Shown here piece by piece: positions 1 through 8,505 of a stretch of DNA of 64,000 nucleotides. The stretch comes from Thermomicrobiales bacterium (GTDB taxonomy: Bacteria > Chloroflexota > Chloroflexia > Thermomicrobiales > UBA6265), in NCBI GenBank assembly GCA_041390825.1, contig JAWKPF010000016.1:1-64000 (forward strand), in the 5' to 3' direction. The position numbers and the translations under genes are program-made. The notes beneath the pieces were generated by a model. It made no database searches and had not been told where the DNA came from. It saw only the letters and a list, made by a program, of their open reading frames with translations. Every line of letters starts with the position of its first letter. Position 1 is the stretch's first letter.

Positions 1-735
1 CACCTTGCGCGGTTCGCCTTGCTCCACCACCACGCCGCCGTCCATGAAGACGATGCGGTCGGCCACATCGCGCGCAAAGCCCATTTCGTGTGTCACCACG
101 ATCATCGTCACACCGTGCGATTCGGCCAGGTCGGTCATGACCGCCAGCACTTCCCCAACCAGCTCCGGGTCGAGCGCGGAGGTGACTTCGTCGAACAGAA
201 TGACTTTCGGCTCCATTGCCAGAGCGCGGGCGATGGCTACCCGTTGCTGCTGTCCACCGGAAAGTTGCGACGGATACGAGTCGGCCTTGTCGGCCAGGCC
301 GACCCGCGCCAACAGCCGCCTGGCGTTTTCTTCCGCATCGCTCTTTTTCACTCCGCGCACTTTCATCGGCCCGAATGTGACATTGCGCAGCGCGGTCATG
401 TGCGGAAAGAGATTGAACTGCTGGAAGACCATCGCGGTCTCAGCTCGCAGCCTGGCGATCTCCTTCTCGGGCGCCGGCTTGAGCTGGCCATTTTGCTCTC
501 GATACCCGACCAACTTGCCGTCGACGTAGATACGTCCGTCCTGATACGTCTCCAGGAAGTTCACGCAACGGAGCATGGTGGTCTTGCCCGAACCACTTGG
601 TCCGATGACCGTGACCACTTCACCCGGAGCGATATCGAGATCGACCCCACGGAGCACTTGCAGTTCGCCGTAGCTCTTGTGCAAGTTCCGGATGGAGACC
701 ATGGCGTTCGGATCGGGAGTGAGATCGATACTCAT
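1..735 (-). CDS. Polar amino acid ABC transporter, ATP-binding subunit (3' end cut by window)
   Basis: Cytoplasmic ATPase that drives uptake of polar amino acids with the two permeases and binding protein just upstream. Read from ATG at 735; about 245 residues are visible and the C-terminus lies beyond the left edge. Seen in order: Walker A GPSGSGKT (residues 45-52), Q-loop QQFNLF, signature LSGGQQQR, Walker B ending FDEVTSALD, and the switch His in VVTHEMG, so the catalytic set is intact. Its start overlaps the permease stop as ATGA, which fixes the start and argues for translational coupling. The GlnQ/HisP-type family is clear; the substrate cannot be named from sequence. Confidence 0.95.
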   Translation of the reverse strand, partial: MSIDLTPDPNAMVSIRNLHKSYGELQVLRGVDLDIAPGEVVTVIGPSGSGKTTMLRCVNFLETYQDGRIYVDGKLVGYREQNGQLKPAPEKEIARLRAETAMVFQQFNLFPHMTALRNVTFGPMKVRGVKKSDAEENARRLLARVGLADKADSYPSQLSGGQQQRVAIARALAMEPKVILFDEVTSALDPELVGEVLAVMTDLAESHGVTMIVVTHEMGFARDVADRIVFMDGGVVVEQGEPRKV

Positions 736-1409
736 CGAGCGACCCCAAAGCGATAGCGCTGGGCAACCAACACGCCCACGCGGGAAATCGAAAAGCAAAT
801 CACGAAATAGATTGCAGCGGCGGCGATGTAGAAGGGAAGCACATCTCCGGTCCGCTCGACGATCTTGCGCGTGGCGAACAGCAGCTCGCTCATGCTCAGC
901 AGCGAGGCCAACGAAGTGCCTTTGACCAATTCAGCGGCGGTATTGGTCCAGGGGGGAATGATGACCGGGATCGACTGTGGCAACGCGACATGGAACAACC
1001 GCGGCCAGAATGTCAGTCCGAGCGATTTCGCTGCATCGGACTGTCCGCGTGGCACCGATGCCAATGCTCCCCGCACCACTTCCCCCACCTGGGCGGCCCC
1101 AAACGCGCTCAACCCAATGGCCGCAGCCTGAAATCGACCGACATTGGTCGGCACATGCCAGCCAAGGATATCGATATCGATGACGGGGAGGATGTAGTAG
1201 ATCAAGAAGAGCACGACCAGAATTGGCAAACCGCGGATGATATCGACGTAGAGCCGCAACAGGGTGCGAACCACCCGATTGCCATAGACCAGCCCAACCC
1301 CGACGAAGAGCCCGATGATCGAACTGGCGATGATTGCCACCGCTGAGAGTTGCAACGTCAGCTTGAGGCCGATCCAGATCAGATCGCGGTTGTCCCAGAC
1401 TTGGCTCAT
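732..1409 (-). CDS. Amino acid ABC transporter permease (HisM/GlnP type)
   Basis: Inner-membrane subunit of the amino acid importer. Hydrophobic helices are spread along about 225 residues, and the cytoplasmic EAA-like loop is visible as SVPRGQSDAAKSLGL, the contact site for the ATPase. I prefer the start MSQVWDN at 1409 because it makes an ATGA overlap with the upstream permease stop; an in-frame ATG four codons earlier (1421) also exists. It ends in an ATGA overlap with the ATPase gene. Length and order (binding protein, permease, permease, ATPase) are standard for this family. Confidence 0.93.
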   Translation of the reverse strand: MSQVWDNRDLIWIGLKLTLQLSAVAIIASSIIGLFVGVGLVYGNRVVRTLLRLYVDIIRGLPILVVLFLIYYILPVIDIDILGWHVPTNVGRFQAAAIGLSAFGAAQVGEVVRGALASVPRGQSDAAKSLGLTFWPRLFHVALPQSIPVIIPPWTNTAAELVKGTSLASLLSMSELLFATRKIVERTGDVLPFYIAAAAIYFVICFSISRVGVLVAQRYRFGVAR

Positions 1410-2104
1410 GCCACGCTCCACTTGATACGCCGTTCGAGGAAGCGCAACGCCAGGGCAATGGCGTAACAGGTTGCCAGATACATGAGTCCTGCGGTGGCCC
1501 AGGCTTCGATGTAGCGGAAGTAGTCGGTGCTCACCTTGCGCGCCGCCCAGGTCAACTCAGGGGCCGCAATGGCGACCGCAATCGACGTGTCTTTGAAAAG
1601 CCCGATGAAGGTATTGCCCAGTGAGGGCAGCACCGTGCGGAACATGATTGGCAGGGTGATGGACGTTGCCGTTTGCCAGCGGCTGAGACCGAGCGAAGTG
1701 CCGGCTTCGAGATAGCGTTTGCCGACCGAAATGATGCCGGCGGAGAAAATCTCGGTCAGGTACGCGGCAGCATAGATCGCCAGTGCCACGATGAACGTTC
1801 GTTCGGCGTCCGGGAGAATCTTCAGCACCCATTCCTGTCCGGTGCTGCGCCGTGGAAAGACCTGGGGAAGACCGAAATAAAGCAGCGACACGATGAGAAG
1901 CAATGGAATGTTGCGAATCAACTCGACATAGGCGGTCACCAACCATCGCACCGGGCGAGGGCCATATTGCCGTGCGAACGCGAAGAGCAGTCCGAGCAGC
2001 GTCCCGATCAAGAGACCGAGAATCGCCATCTTCAGACCGAGCACCAGCCCGTCGATGAAGAGCCACTTGTTATCGGTGATGTATTCCCAGCGGAGCTTGT
2101 ACAT
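1406..2104 (-). CDS. Amino acid ABC transporter permease (HisQ/GlnP type)
   Basis: Second membrane subunit of the importer; it would pair with the following permease as a heterodimer. About 232 residues with several hydrophobic helices and the EAA-like loop ISVGKRYLEAGTSLGL. Start chosen at MYKLRWEYI (2104); an in-frame ATG at 2146 would add 14 residues rich in Arg/Pro that are unlike family N-termini. The stop overlaps the next permease start (ATGA). The 260-base gap upstream to the binding-protein gene holds a hairpin (see 2314-2346) and no gene. Confidence 0.92.
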   Translation of the reverse strand: MYKLRWEYITDNKWLFIDGLVLGLKMAILGLLIGTLLGLLFAFARQYGPRPVRWLVTAYVELIRNIPLLLIVSLLYFGLPQVFPRRSTGQEWVLKILPDAERTFIVALAIYAAAYLTEIFSAGIISVGKRYLEAGTSLGLSRWQTATSITLPIMFRTVLPSLGNTFIGLFKDTSIAVAIAAPELTWAARKVSTDYFRYIEAWATAGLMYLATCYAIALALRFLERRIKWSVA

Positions 2105-2313
2105 CGATCCCCGGGGACCTGTGCGTGAATTCGTGAGCCACGGCATGTTTGCCGGGTCGACAGTTTCCGAATGCGCACACTGTAGCCCACCCAGATGTGA
2201 AGCTCGCGACCAGCGACGGGTGACTATCGAGTGGCAACGATATTGGCGCGCTTTGCCTGGATCGCCGCGGACTGATGTCTACTTGCGATCCGGCGAAAAA
2301 TGGAGAACCAACT

Positions 2314-2346
2314 GAACGACCGGGGGCAACCGCCACCCGGCCGTTC
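2314..2346 (-). terminator. Stem-loop after the binding-protein gene
   Basis: GAACG/CGTTC and CCGGG/CCCGG arms pair with one mismatch between them and a loop of about 7 bases. On the minus strand it lies 20 bases past the binding-protein stop and before the permeases, with only a weak T-rich stretch further on. It could act as a partial terminator or an mRNA-stabilising end, letting the binding protein be made in excess over the membrane subunits, as is common for such operons. Confidence 0.55.
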
Positions 2347-2365
2347 AAAACAAAATCCAGGTTGC

Positions 2366-3286
2366 CTACTGGTACTCGACCGGGAAACCAATCGGCGGGT
2401 TTGGAAGCTCGACCCCAAAGTAGGTGTTGAACGCCGCCCGATAGATCGGGAAGTCGAGTCCGACCATGGCTTGCTGCAGCGCTGTGTTGACGAAGTTCAG
2501 GAAGACCTGATCGCCTGGCTTGACAGAAGCGGCGTACGACTGCGCGTCCCAGCCTTCTGGAATGGTCTTGTACACCTCGGGGTCTTGCGCCACCATCCAG
2601 CGGCCAGTCGACATGTCGATTCCAGTGGCGTCGACGCGGCCGGAGTCGAGTGCTTCGACCGACGCGGCCACCGAATCGAACTGCTCGACGGTGGCGTCCG
2701 GAACGCCGCGGTGGATCATGTCTTCGGCGGTGACGTTTGCCAGGATCGCGATCGTCAGTCCCTGCCCCTGCATGTCGGCCAGCGAGTTGTACTCGGAGTC
2801 TGCTGGCAGCAACAGGGTCACGCCTTCGCGATAGTAGGGGACCGTGAAAGCCACCTGCAGCGCTCGGGCCGCCGTGACAGTCATGAACTGGAAGTTGATG
2901 TCGACCTTGTCCGACAACAAGTCGGGAATTCGGGCATCGGCTTCGTGCACAACGAACTCGACGTATTTGCGCGGTTCCTCGCCGCCCATGATCTGTTCCT
3001 GGTCGAGTCCAAAAATGCCGCCCGCCAGCAAAAGCGCGAGCGAGATATCGAATCCCACCAGCTGGCCATCTTCATCTTCGAAGTGCCATGGCGGGTTGGT
3101 GCTGCCGGTACCGACAACGATCTTGCCCCGATCGAGGATCTTCCCGAGCAGGCTGTCCGAGGTTGCGTCCTGCGCCATGGCGTGCAAACTCGGCAGCGAA
3201 ACGGCCGCGGCCGCTCCACCGATCAGCGCGCCCCGGGAGATCAGGTTCCGGCGGCTCGTCATTCCTGGGATCCGGTTTTCTGGCAT
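2366..3286 (-). CDS. Amino acid ABC transporter substrate-binding protein
   Basis: Extracellular ligand-binding protein of the importer (bacterial family 3, type II periplasmic fold). About 306 residues. Start at ATG 3286 is supported by a strong ribosome site (AAGGAAGG, 6 bases upstream); a longer reading to 3352 lacks one. The N-terminus carries SRRNLI followed by a hydrophobic Ala/Gly/Val stretch and AMAQDA, which looks like a twin-arginine signal peptide. Family features are GKIVVGTGSTNPPWHFEDEDGQ near the start of the mature part and LVGFDISLA shortly after. First gene of the operon; reading frame intact. Confidence 0.93.
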   Translation of the reverse strand: MPENRIPGMTSRRNLISRGALIGGAAAAVSLPSLHAMAQDATSDSLLGKILDRGKIVVGTGSTNPPWHFEDEDGQLVGFDISLALLLAGGIFGLDQEQIMGGEEPRKYVEFVVHEADARIPDLLSDKVDINFQFMTVTAARALQVAFTVPYYREGVTLLLPADSEYNSLADMQGQGLTIAILANVTAEDMIHRGVPDATVEQFDSVAASVEALDSGRVDATGIDMSTGRWMVAQDPEVYKTIPEGWDAQSYAASVKPGDQVFLNFVNTALQQAMVGLDFPIYRAAFNTYFGVELPNPPIGFPVEYQ

Positions 3287-3476
3287 CGATGCCCTTCCTT
3301 TCTGCACGGCGATTTCGCACGCGCATTCGGTCCGAACGACGGTTTCTGACAAACAGTGAATCTCCTGGCATTGTGGGGTGATCCAGATTGTCTGTCAACG
3401 CAGGCAAACTACCACGTGAATTGCTTACCATGCCGGAAGAGATGCCGAAGTGGTTCAGGAGCGAGGTCGACCGAAC

Positions 3477-4620
3477 ATGGACATCTACCAGAAACTCGGT
3501 GTGCAGCCAGTCATCAATTGCGCGACCACCTACACGCGGCTTGGCGGGTCGATCATGGCGCCACATGTAGCGCAGGCGATGGCCGATAGCGCAGGGGCTT
3601 TCGTCAACATCTTCGAACTGCAGCGAGGCGGCTGGCAAACGCCTGGCGGACTGGACCGGGAACGAAGCCGTCGGCGACGCTGGCGCCGCAGCCGCGTTGG
3701 CGTTGGCGACCGCGGCTGCCGTGACCGGCGACGATGTTGCGGCTCATGGCGCGGTTCTCGAACCGCCTCGATGGGCTGAAGAACCAGGTCGTCGTCCACC
3801 GCTACCAGCGCAATTGGTACGACATCGCAGTGCGCATGACCGGTGCGGAACTGGCGGAGATCGGTCACACATACGGAGACCTATGAGTGGAGCTCGATGA
3901 TGCCATCAACGAGCGGACGGCGGCCGTGGTCTATTTCGCAGGAACGCACTTGAACTGCAACACGCTGCCGCTCGAGTTCGTGATCGAACGGGCGCACGCG
4001 CGTGGTGTGCCGGTGATCGTCGATGCCGCGGCGCAGATCCCGCCAGTCTCGAATCTCTGGCGGCATTTCACACGAAGTCCGGCGCCGAGTTGCCATCTTC
4101 AGTGGGGCAAGATGCTGCGCGGACCGCAGAACAGCGGGCTGGCGGTCGGAACTCCAAATGATCGAAGCGATGCGTAGCCCAACGGATTGCCGGTGCAGCG
4201 TGCATTGGCTGCGCGATGAAGATGTCCAAAGAAGATGATCGGGTTGCTGACCGCGGTCGAGACGTATCTGGAAGCTGACCATGTCGCTGAGGCGGATGGA
4301 GCGGGGACGCCGTCGTGTCGAGCTGGGATGCCGCATGGCAGCGGCTGGCGCCGCGTTGGCTGTCGATCAGGCGATCGGAGACCTGGCGAAGTTGGGGAAC
4401 CGATTCCGCGCATCCTCAGCGCAGGTTACGCCTGATGCGCCATTGACCCGTGACGATCTGATCGCCGATCTGCGCGCCGGAAAGCCGCCGATCGAGGTCG
4501 GGCCGAAAACGAATCGACGATTGCCTTCAGTCCGCACATGTTGCAACCGGGAGAGGCGGAGATCGTGGAGCAGCGTGTTGCAGAATTGACTGCAAGCCAT
4601 TTGCTCGCGCAGCCCTCTGG
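3477..4620 (+). pseudogene. SelA/DgaE-like PLP-dependent enzyme, frame-broken
   Basis: Fold-type I PLP enzyme of the L-seryl-tRNA(Sec) selenium transferase-like group, which also includes D-glucosaminate-6-phosphate ammonia-lyase. Start MDIYQKLGVQPVINCATTYT is typical, as is TRLGGSIMAPHVAQAM. Across shifting frames one then reads ELTGNEA, an Ala-rich stretch, DGLKNQVVVHRYQRNWYD, VIVDAAAQIPP, and GKMLRGPQNSGL, which should hold the PLP lysine. The tail reads HMLQPGEAEIVEQRV. At least six frame changes are needed. Full length would be close to the family's 370-390 residues. Substrate unknown. The true stop is not identifiable; 4620 is approximate. Divergent from the ABC importer. Confidence 0.75.
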
Positions 4621-4750
4621 AGCCATTGCGGGGACTAGGCTTTCGCTCGCAAACCTGCTACGATGCGTCCGTACATCCCCGACGCAGTACGTCCCGCCAA
4701 CCGACCGAAGAGCGTTTTGAGCCTACTCCTGCTTGTGCGGAGGGGGAAGC

Positions 4751-5367
4751 ATGCGTGTATTCACTTCGGAGCGGCGGCGCTCCTGGACCGCAGTCCTCGA
4801 TGATGGGGTATCCTCCTGGGCGCGCTACAGGTGCTGGCGCAAACGGGGACTCCGGCGGCAGACCACGCCGCTCGCCGCGACGACGCCACAAACCGAAACG
4901 TCGGCCACGCCGTTGGCCGAAACGGCAGCGACGCCGGGTGGCTGAGCCGGTGCGCGTGGTGACGCTGGCTGGCTGGTATCAGAATGCCGCCAACGGCGAG
5001 TTCATCGGAAATTGGCCCGGTACAGACGACCGACCAGTTGGTGGCCGGTCCTGGCGACCCGACCAGCACGCTGACTGGCACTGCCGACCTGGAAAGCGAG
5101 TGAGAACAACGGCCTCCCGTACATCGAATTGGGCGACACCATTCTTGTCGGCACCGAGATGTTCGAAGGCGATCCCGAATCGGTCTTCAACCGGATCTAC
5201 TACCAGGCGATCCGCCCCTGCGCCCAGCCACGCTGGTGATTCCGGTTACCGCAACGGCTGGACCGTATGAGGTCGCCTGGCAGACGATCACTTTCCTGGT
5301 CAGCTTTTCGGTAGTTCTACCTGCGCAGCGGAATCGTGGTCATCATGCTCAATCCGAGGCTGAGTAG
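4751..5367 (+). pseudogene. Secreted hypothetical protein with Thr/Pro linker, frame-broken
   Basis: I do not recognise a family. The start at ATG 4751 follows GGAGGGGG. Pieces in different frames give a basic N-terminus, a hydrophobic LGALQVLAQ ending like a signal peptide, a Thr/Ala/Pro linker (TPLAATTPQTETSATP), then a compact domain with TLAGWYQNAANGEF, QTTDQLVAGPGDPTST, YIELGDTILVGTEMFEGD and PATLVIPVTATAGPYE-like strands. This suggests an exported beta-rich domain. The last frame stops at TAG 5365-5367, 44 bases before a strong hairpin. Several single-base shifts break it. Confidence 0.5.
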
Positions 5368-5410
5368 GTTTTCGGCGGACATTCAGCGAATCTGACGCAG
5401 GCATGTGAAA

Positions 5411-5433
5411 ACGGGCGGCCTGGGCCGCCCCGT
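5411..5433. terminator. GC-rich hairpin between convergent genes
   Basis: Eight-base perfect stem GGGCGGCC/GGCCGCCC with a two-base loop, flanked by AAAAC on the left and GTTT on the right, so it can terminate transcription from both sides. It separates the plus-strand secreted protein from the minus-strand U32-like gene. Confidence 0.65.
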
Positions 5434-5532
5434 GTTTCGTGCCATGCGTGCCGGATACGTGTCGACGCTTTCCCGGAGGCCTTCGCCAGATCGGTTCTTC
5501 AATGAAGCGTTACCTTGTTGCCCTCAAGCTGT

Positions 5533-5571
5533 GGCGAGGAGATCCCCTCCACTCCGCCTCGTCGGGATGAC
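5533..5571 (-). repeat. Dispersed repeat, copy A (GTCATCC...GGATCTCCTCGCC)
   Basis: Read on the minus strand this 39-base segment begins GTCATCC and ends GGATCTCCTCGCC. The same two ends occur at 49618-49651 with a different, shorter middle. It lies at the 3' end of the U32-like gene. Similar GTCATCC...GGATCTC sequences are, as I recall, common intergenic repeats in several GC-rich phyla; copy number here is unknown. Confidence 0.5.
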
Positions 5572-5614
5572 GACACTCGCACGGCAGACACGTATGCCGG
5601 CGACCGTGCTAGAC

Positions 5615-6580
5615 CGAGACCGTTCAGGCAGTGGCGACATGATCGCGTCAGGGTCGAGCCGCTTGAGCATGTCGTAGCCGATTCGCCAAAGTGGCGCAAG
5701 CGTTCCTTGGCCAGGGCAATGGCGGTGGCTTCCAGGTGCTGTTCCGGCCGGGTAGATGTCTGGCGCGTTGCGCAAACCAAACTTGAGATAGACCGGAGCG
5801 CAAACGCGCACCAGCTCTGCGATCTCGTAGTGGCGAATGAACCCACCGATATCGTCGGGAACCTCGACATAGATATCGAGCGGTATGGTGGTTGCCGCGC
5901 GGATGGCGGCCAATTGCGCCAGCGAGAGATCGGTTGTATTGAACGTCGTCAAGCCGATGTCTTGCAGCAACCGTACCGAGGCCGGATTGGACGCGCCGAG
6001 CATGACCGAAACCCTTGAGAATCAGGTCCTTCGGCAGCTCCCCGGCCTCCTTCATCTTGCAGCCGAGCACGAGCAGGAGTCCTTCTTCATCGGTGACGAG
6101 CACGCTGTTGATACCGTGCTCGAAAGCGCCCGCTTCACGTCTTCGACCGCATGGACGAGCTGGTCCGCGCCACGCGCTTTCGGTCCGACGATCTTGCCAG
6201 CGGTGGAATAGGGCCATGGCGCGCCGCATCCCAGCCGGCGCGAGGTCCGACGAACAGGCCGATCTCGATGCCGCGCTGGCGTCCGAGCGCGGCCATTTCG
6301 TCCAGTTCGTCATCGGTCAGCAGCATGACGCCGCCGCCCTGGCTTACCCGATGAATCGGCACCCCGTACTCGTCGGCATATTGGTAGACGGTGCGCAGCG
6401 CGTTCGACCCTCGACTGAAGGAATTGATGCGCCATTGGCCGCCGTCTGGGAAGCGCTGATCGGACGATGGCAGATCGCGCAAATCGTGATCGGGCAGTCC
6501 CATGCTCCGCAAGAATGCCTGTGCGTCTGAATTCCGTTCATCCAATCCTCCAGTGCGTCCAGGCGACGACGATACCGTTC
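5615..6580 (-). pseudogene. U32-peptidase-like TIM-barrel protein, frame-broken
   Basis: Pieces read YRRRLDALEDWM, AFLRSMGLPDHDLRDLPSS, YQYADEYGVPIHRVSQGGG, VMLLTDDELDEMAALGRQ, GIEIGLFVGPRAGWDAA, then DIGLTTFNTTDLSLAQLAAI, TTIPLDIYVEVPDDIGGF, IRHYEIAELVRVCAPVYLKF. The order of short beta/alpha units suggests a (beta/alpha) barrel, and I recall similar proteins being labelled U32 family peptidase, but no catalytic residue is secure. Expected length is roughly 340-390 residues. Start and stop are both approximate: the start may lie in the region 6545-6600, and the end merges with the repeat at 5533-5571. It follows the nitronate monooxygenase gene closely and is probably co-transcribed. Confidence 0.5.
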
Positions 6581-6659
6581 ATCAGAGCTCTCGCAAGGGT
6601 ACCGGGAGTCGGGCCCGCTGTGGAGGGCGGCGGGGCGAGCGCGCGCAGACGGCTCATCC

Positions 6660-7677
6660 CTCCATGTTGGCTCGTCGCCTGATCGCTCAACGGGCGCCTC
6701 CCAGCCGGAAAGCACCGAACGTGCCTGGTCCGCGATGGACTCCACGATCTCAGCCGCAGGAAGCACGTCGTGCATGACGCCGACGCTCTGACCAGCGTAG
6801 AGCACCATGCTTTCCAGGTCGCCTGTGGTCCGAGCTCCGGGGAAGTCGTCGTGGTAGCGCATGATGGGAATGCCGCGGCTGGTGTGCCCGATCACGTCTC
6901 CTCTCCCCGGGGCCGCGGCCCGGTTCGGGGCGTCCGGCGTCTTCCCAGAGCTGAAGCGACTTGTTCGGCAACGTGCGCAATGGGGTGTTCGCTGGCCAGC
7001 CACCGCGGAAGATGCGGTATGGATCGTGTCGCTCGCGCCGGCGTCGATCAAGCGTCCCTGGTAGTCCGCGTGGGCATCCGCTTCTGATGAAAGAACGAAG
7101 CGGGTGCCAGACGCCAGACGCGCCCAGGCAGAGCGCGGCAAGCCCGCGGCCATCCCCGTCGCCACCCGCGGCGAGCACGGGGGTGGGCGCAACGGCGTCG
7201 ACCATTTCGGGAATGAGCGCCAGGAGACTCGTTTGCCCCCTCGACGTGACCGGACGCTTCGTAGCCCTGTGCCACGATCACGTCCACACCCGCGTTCTTC
7301 GCTGCGATTGCTGCCGACGTGGAACCGACCATGCACCAGGAGCGCAGCGTCGTGAATCTGTTCGACCCAGGAGATGGATCACCCCAGGAAAGCGAGATCA
7401 CCGGGACCCTTCCTCGAGCGCGATGGCCAGCCGGTTCCGGGATCCCATGCAAGCACCAGGTTGATGCCGAACGGTCGGTTCGTGAGCGCCTTGGTCTGCT
7501 GATCAGCTCGCGCGCCTCGTTGGGCGAGCGCCAGGTGAGCGAGAGCGTTCCAAGCTCCTCCTCGGCGTTGCTCACGGCGGCGGCTAGTTCCGGCGTGGTC
7601 GCCGTACCGATCGGCGCCTGGGCGATGGGAAGGTCGATGTCAGCCAGGCTGGTGAAATCAGTGGCGAGCGATGTCAT
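6660..7677 (-). pseudogene. Nitronate monooxygenase (2-nitropropane dioxygenase-like), frame-broken
   Basis: FMN-dependent enzyme that oxidises alkyl nitronates to carbonyl compounds and nitrite. Start MTSLATDFTSLADIDLPIAQAPIGTA-type N-terminus at 7677 is the family's first FMN strand; AAAVSNAEEELGTLSL, PVISLSWGDPSP, AAKNAGVDVIVAQGYEASGH (catalytic His region), VLAAGGDGDGRGLAA and GASGVW follow in order across changing frames. GHTSRGIPIMRYHDDFPG and an SVLSGWEAPVE tail mark the C-terminus. Full length would be about 330 residues. The stop has been lost among frame changes, so 6660 is approximate. DUF2568 and DinB genes lie upstream on the same strand. Confidence 0.78.
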
Positions 7678-7692
7678 AGGTTTGCACCGAAG

Positions 7693-8040
7693 TCAGTGAT
7701 CGAGCAGCCAGCGGATGCGCGAAAACGAAAGAACGCAGATCAGGGCCGCAAAGGTCCAAAGCGTCTCGGCGATCCAGCGATAGCCGGTCACCCGTGAGTC
7801 CATAGCCGGCCAGGAGAAAGAGGCTGACTTCCAGTACGAGACGGACCGGTCCCGGCGTCGGGAATACGCTGGCTTGGTTGCCGGTGGCATCCCGGGTGTG
7901 CGGAAGATGCCCCACAAGAGGATAGCCGCAGTGGTAAGTCCGGCGGCCAGGAGCTACTGGGTGACGCCGGATCCGGCTCAGCCGATCCAGGTAACGATGC
8001 CCACATCCCGATCTCCAGGAGGAACATGAAGATATCGGGT
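7693..8040 (-). pseudogene. DUF2568 (YrdB-like) membrane protein, frame-broken
   Basis: Small integral membrane protein of unknown function. Fragments give MFLLEIGMWASL, LWGIFRTPGMPPATKPAYS, PVRLVLEVSLFLLAGYGL and a final helix ending IRWLLDH with TGA at 7693. The order (helix, WG-F-P loop, P-VRL-LE helix) matches DUF2568, usual length 115-125 residues. The start is uncertain because the frame changes within the first helix. It lies between dinB-like and nitronate monooxygenase genes on the same strand. Confidence 0.62.
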
Positions 8041-8084
8041 AAACGTCACGCTGTGCCCAGACGACGAGCTCCTTGAGGTCCTGA

Positions 8085-8505
8085 TCAAAGGCTGCGCGTT
8101 CCCAGCCCGGCGTTCTTCATATCGTTCAAGTGGTCGGTGACGTGATTTCCGAAGAGTTGGCGATCCGATCGAGCGTTTGCGGTCCTGCTTCGGGATGCTG
8201 AACGCTTTGTTCCCATGCCTCGTCAGGCAGCGCGCAGAATGGCGAGATTGACCGCGCGCAACGTGGCCAGCGTCCAGCAACAACTCGTCGGGGATCTCCG
8301 CTACCGGGATGCGCTCCTCGTAGAGATCCTGATCGAACGGCAGGATACTGCCGCCTGGACGGGCAATGGCGGTACGCAATCGGGTAGAGAAAACGATCTC
8401 GGATCTGAGCAGGTGCTGCAGCAGCTGTCGCGCCCAACCGCCGTCGATTGGCTGCATGCGCTTGTCTGCCGGCACATTATGATAGACCATGACGAACTCG
8501 GTCAT
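8085..8505 (-). pseudogene. DinB-family protein, frame-broken
   Basis: Four-helix DinB/YfiT-like protein, a metal-binding fold used in thiol-dependent transferases; exact role unknown. Start MTEFVMVYHNVPADKR at 8505 overlaps the fabF stop as ATGA. Then QLLQHLLRSEIVFSTRL, the conserved PFDQDLYEER, AILRALPDEAWEQSVQHPE and an LNDMKNAGLGTRSL end with TGA at 8085. The second metal-type His (in a D-HL motif) falls where the frame is disturbed. Length near 140 residues. Confidence 0.68.
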
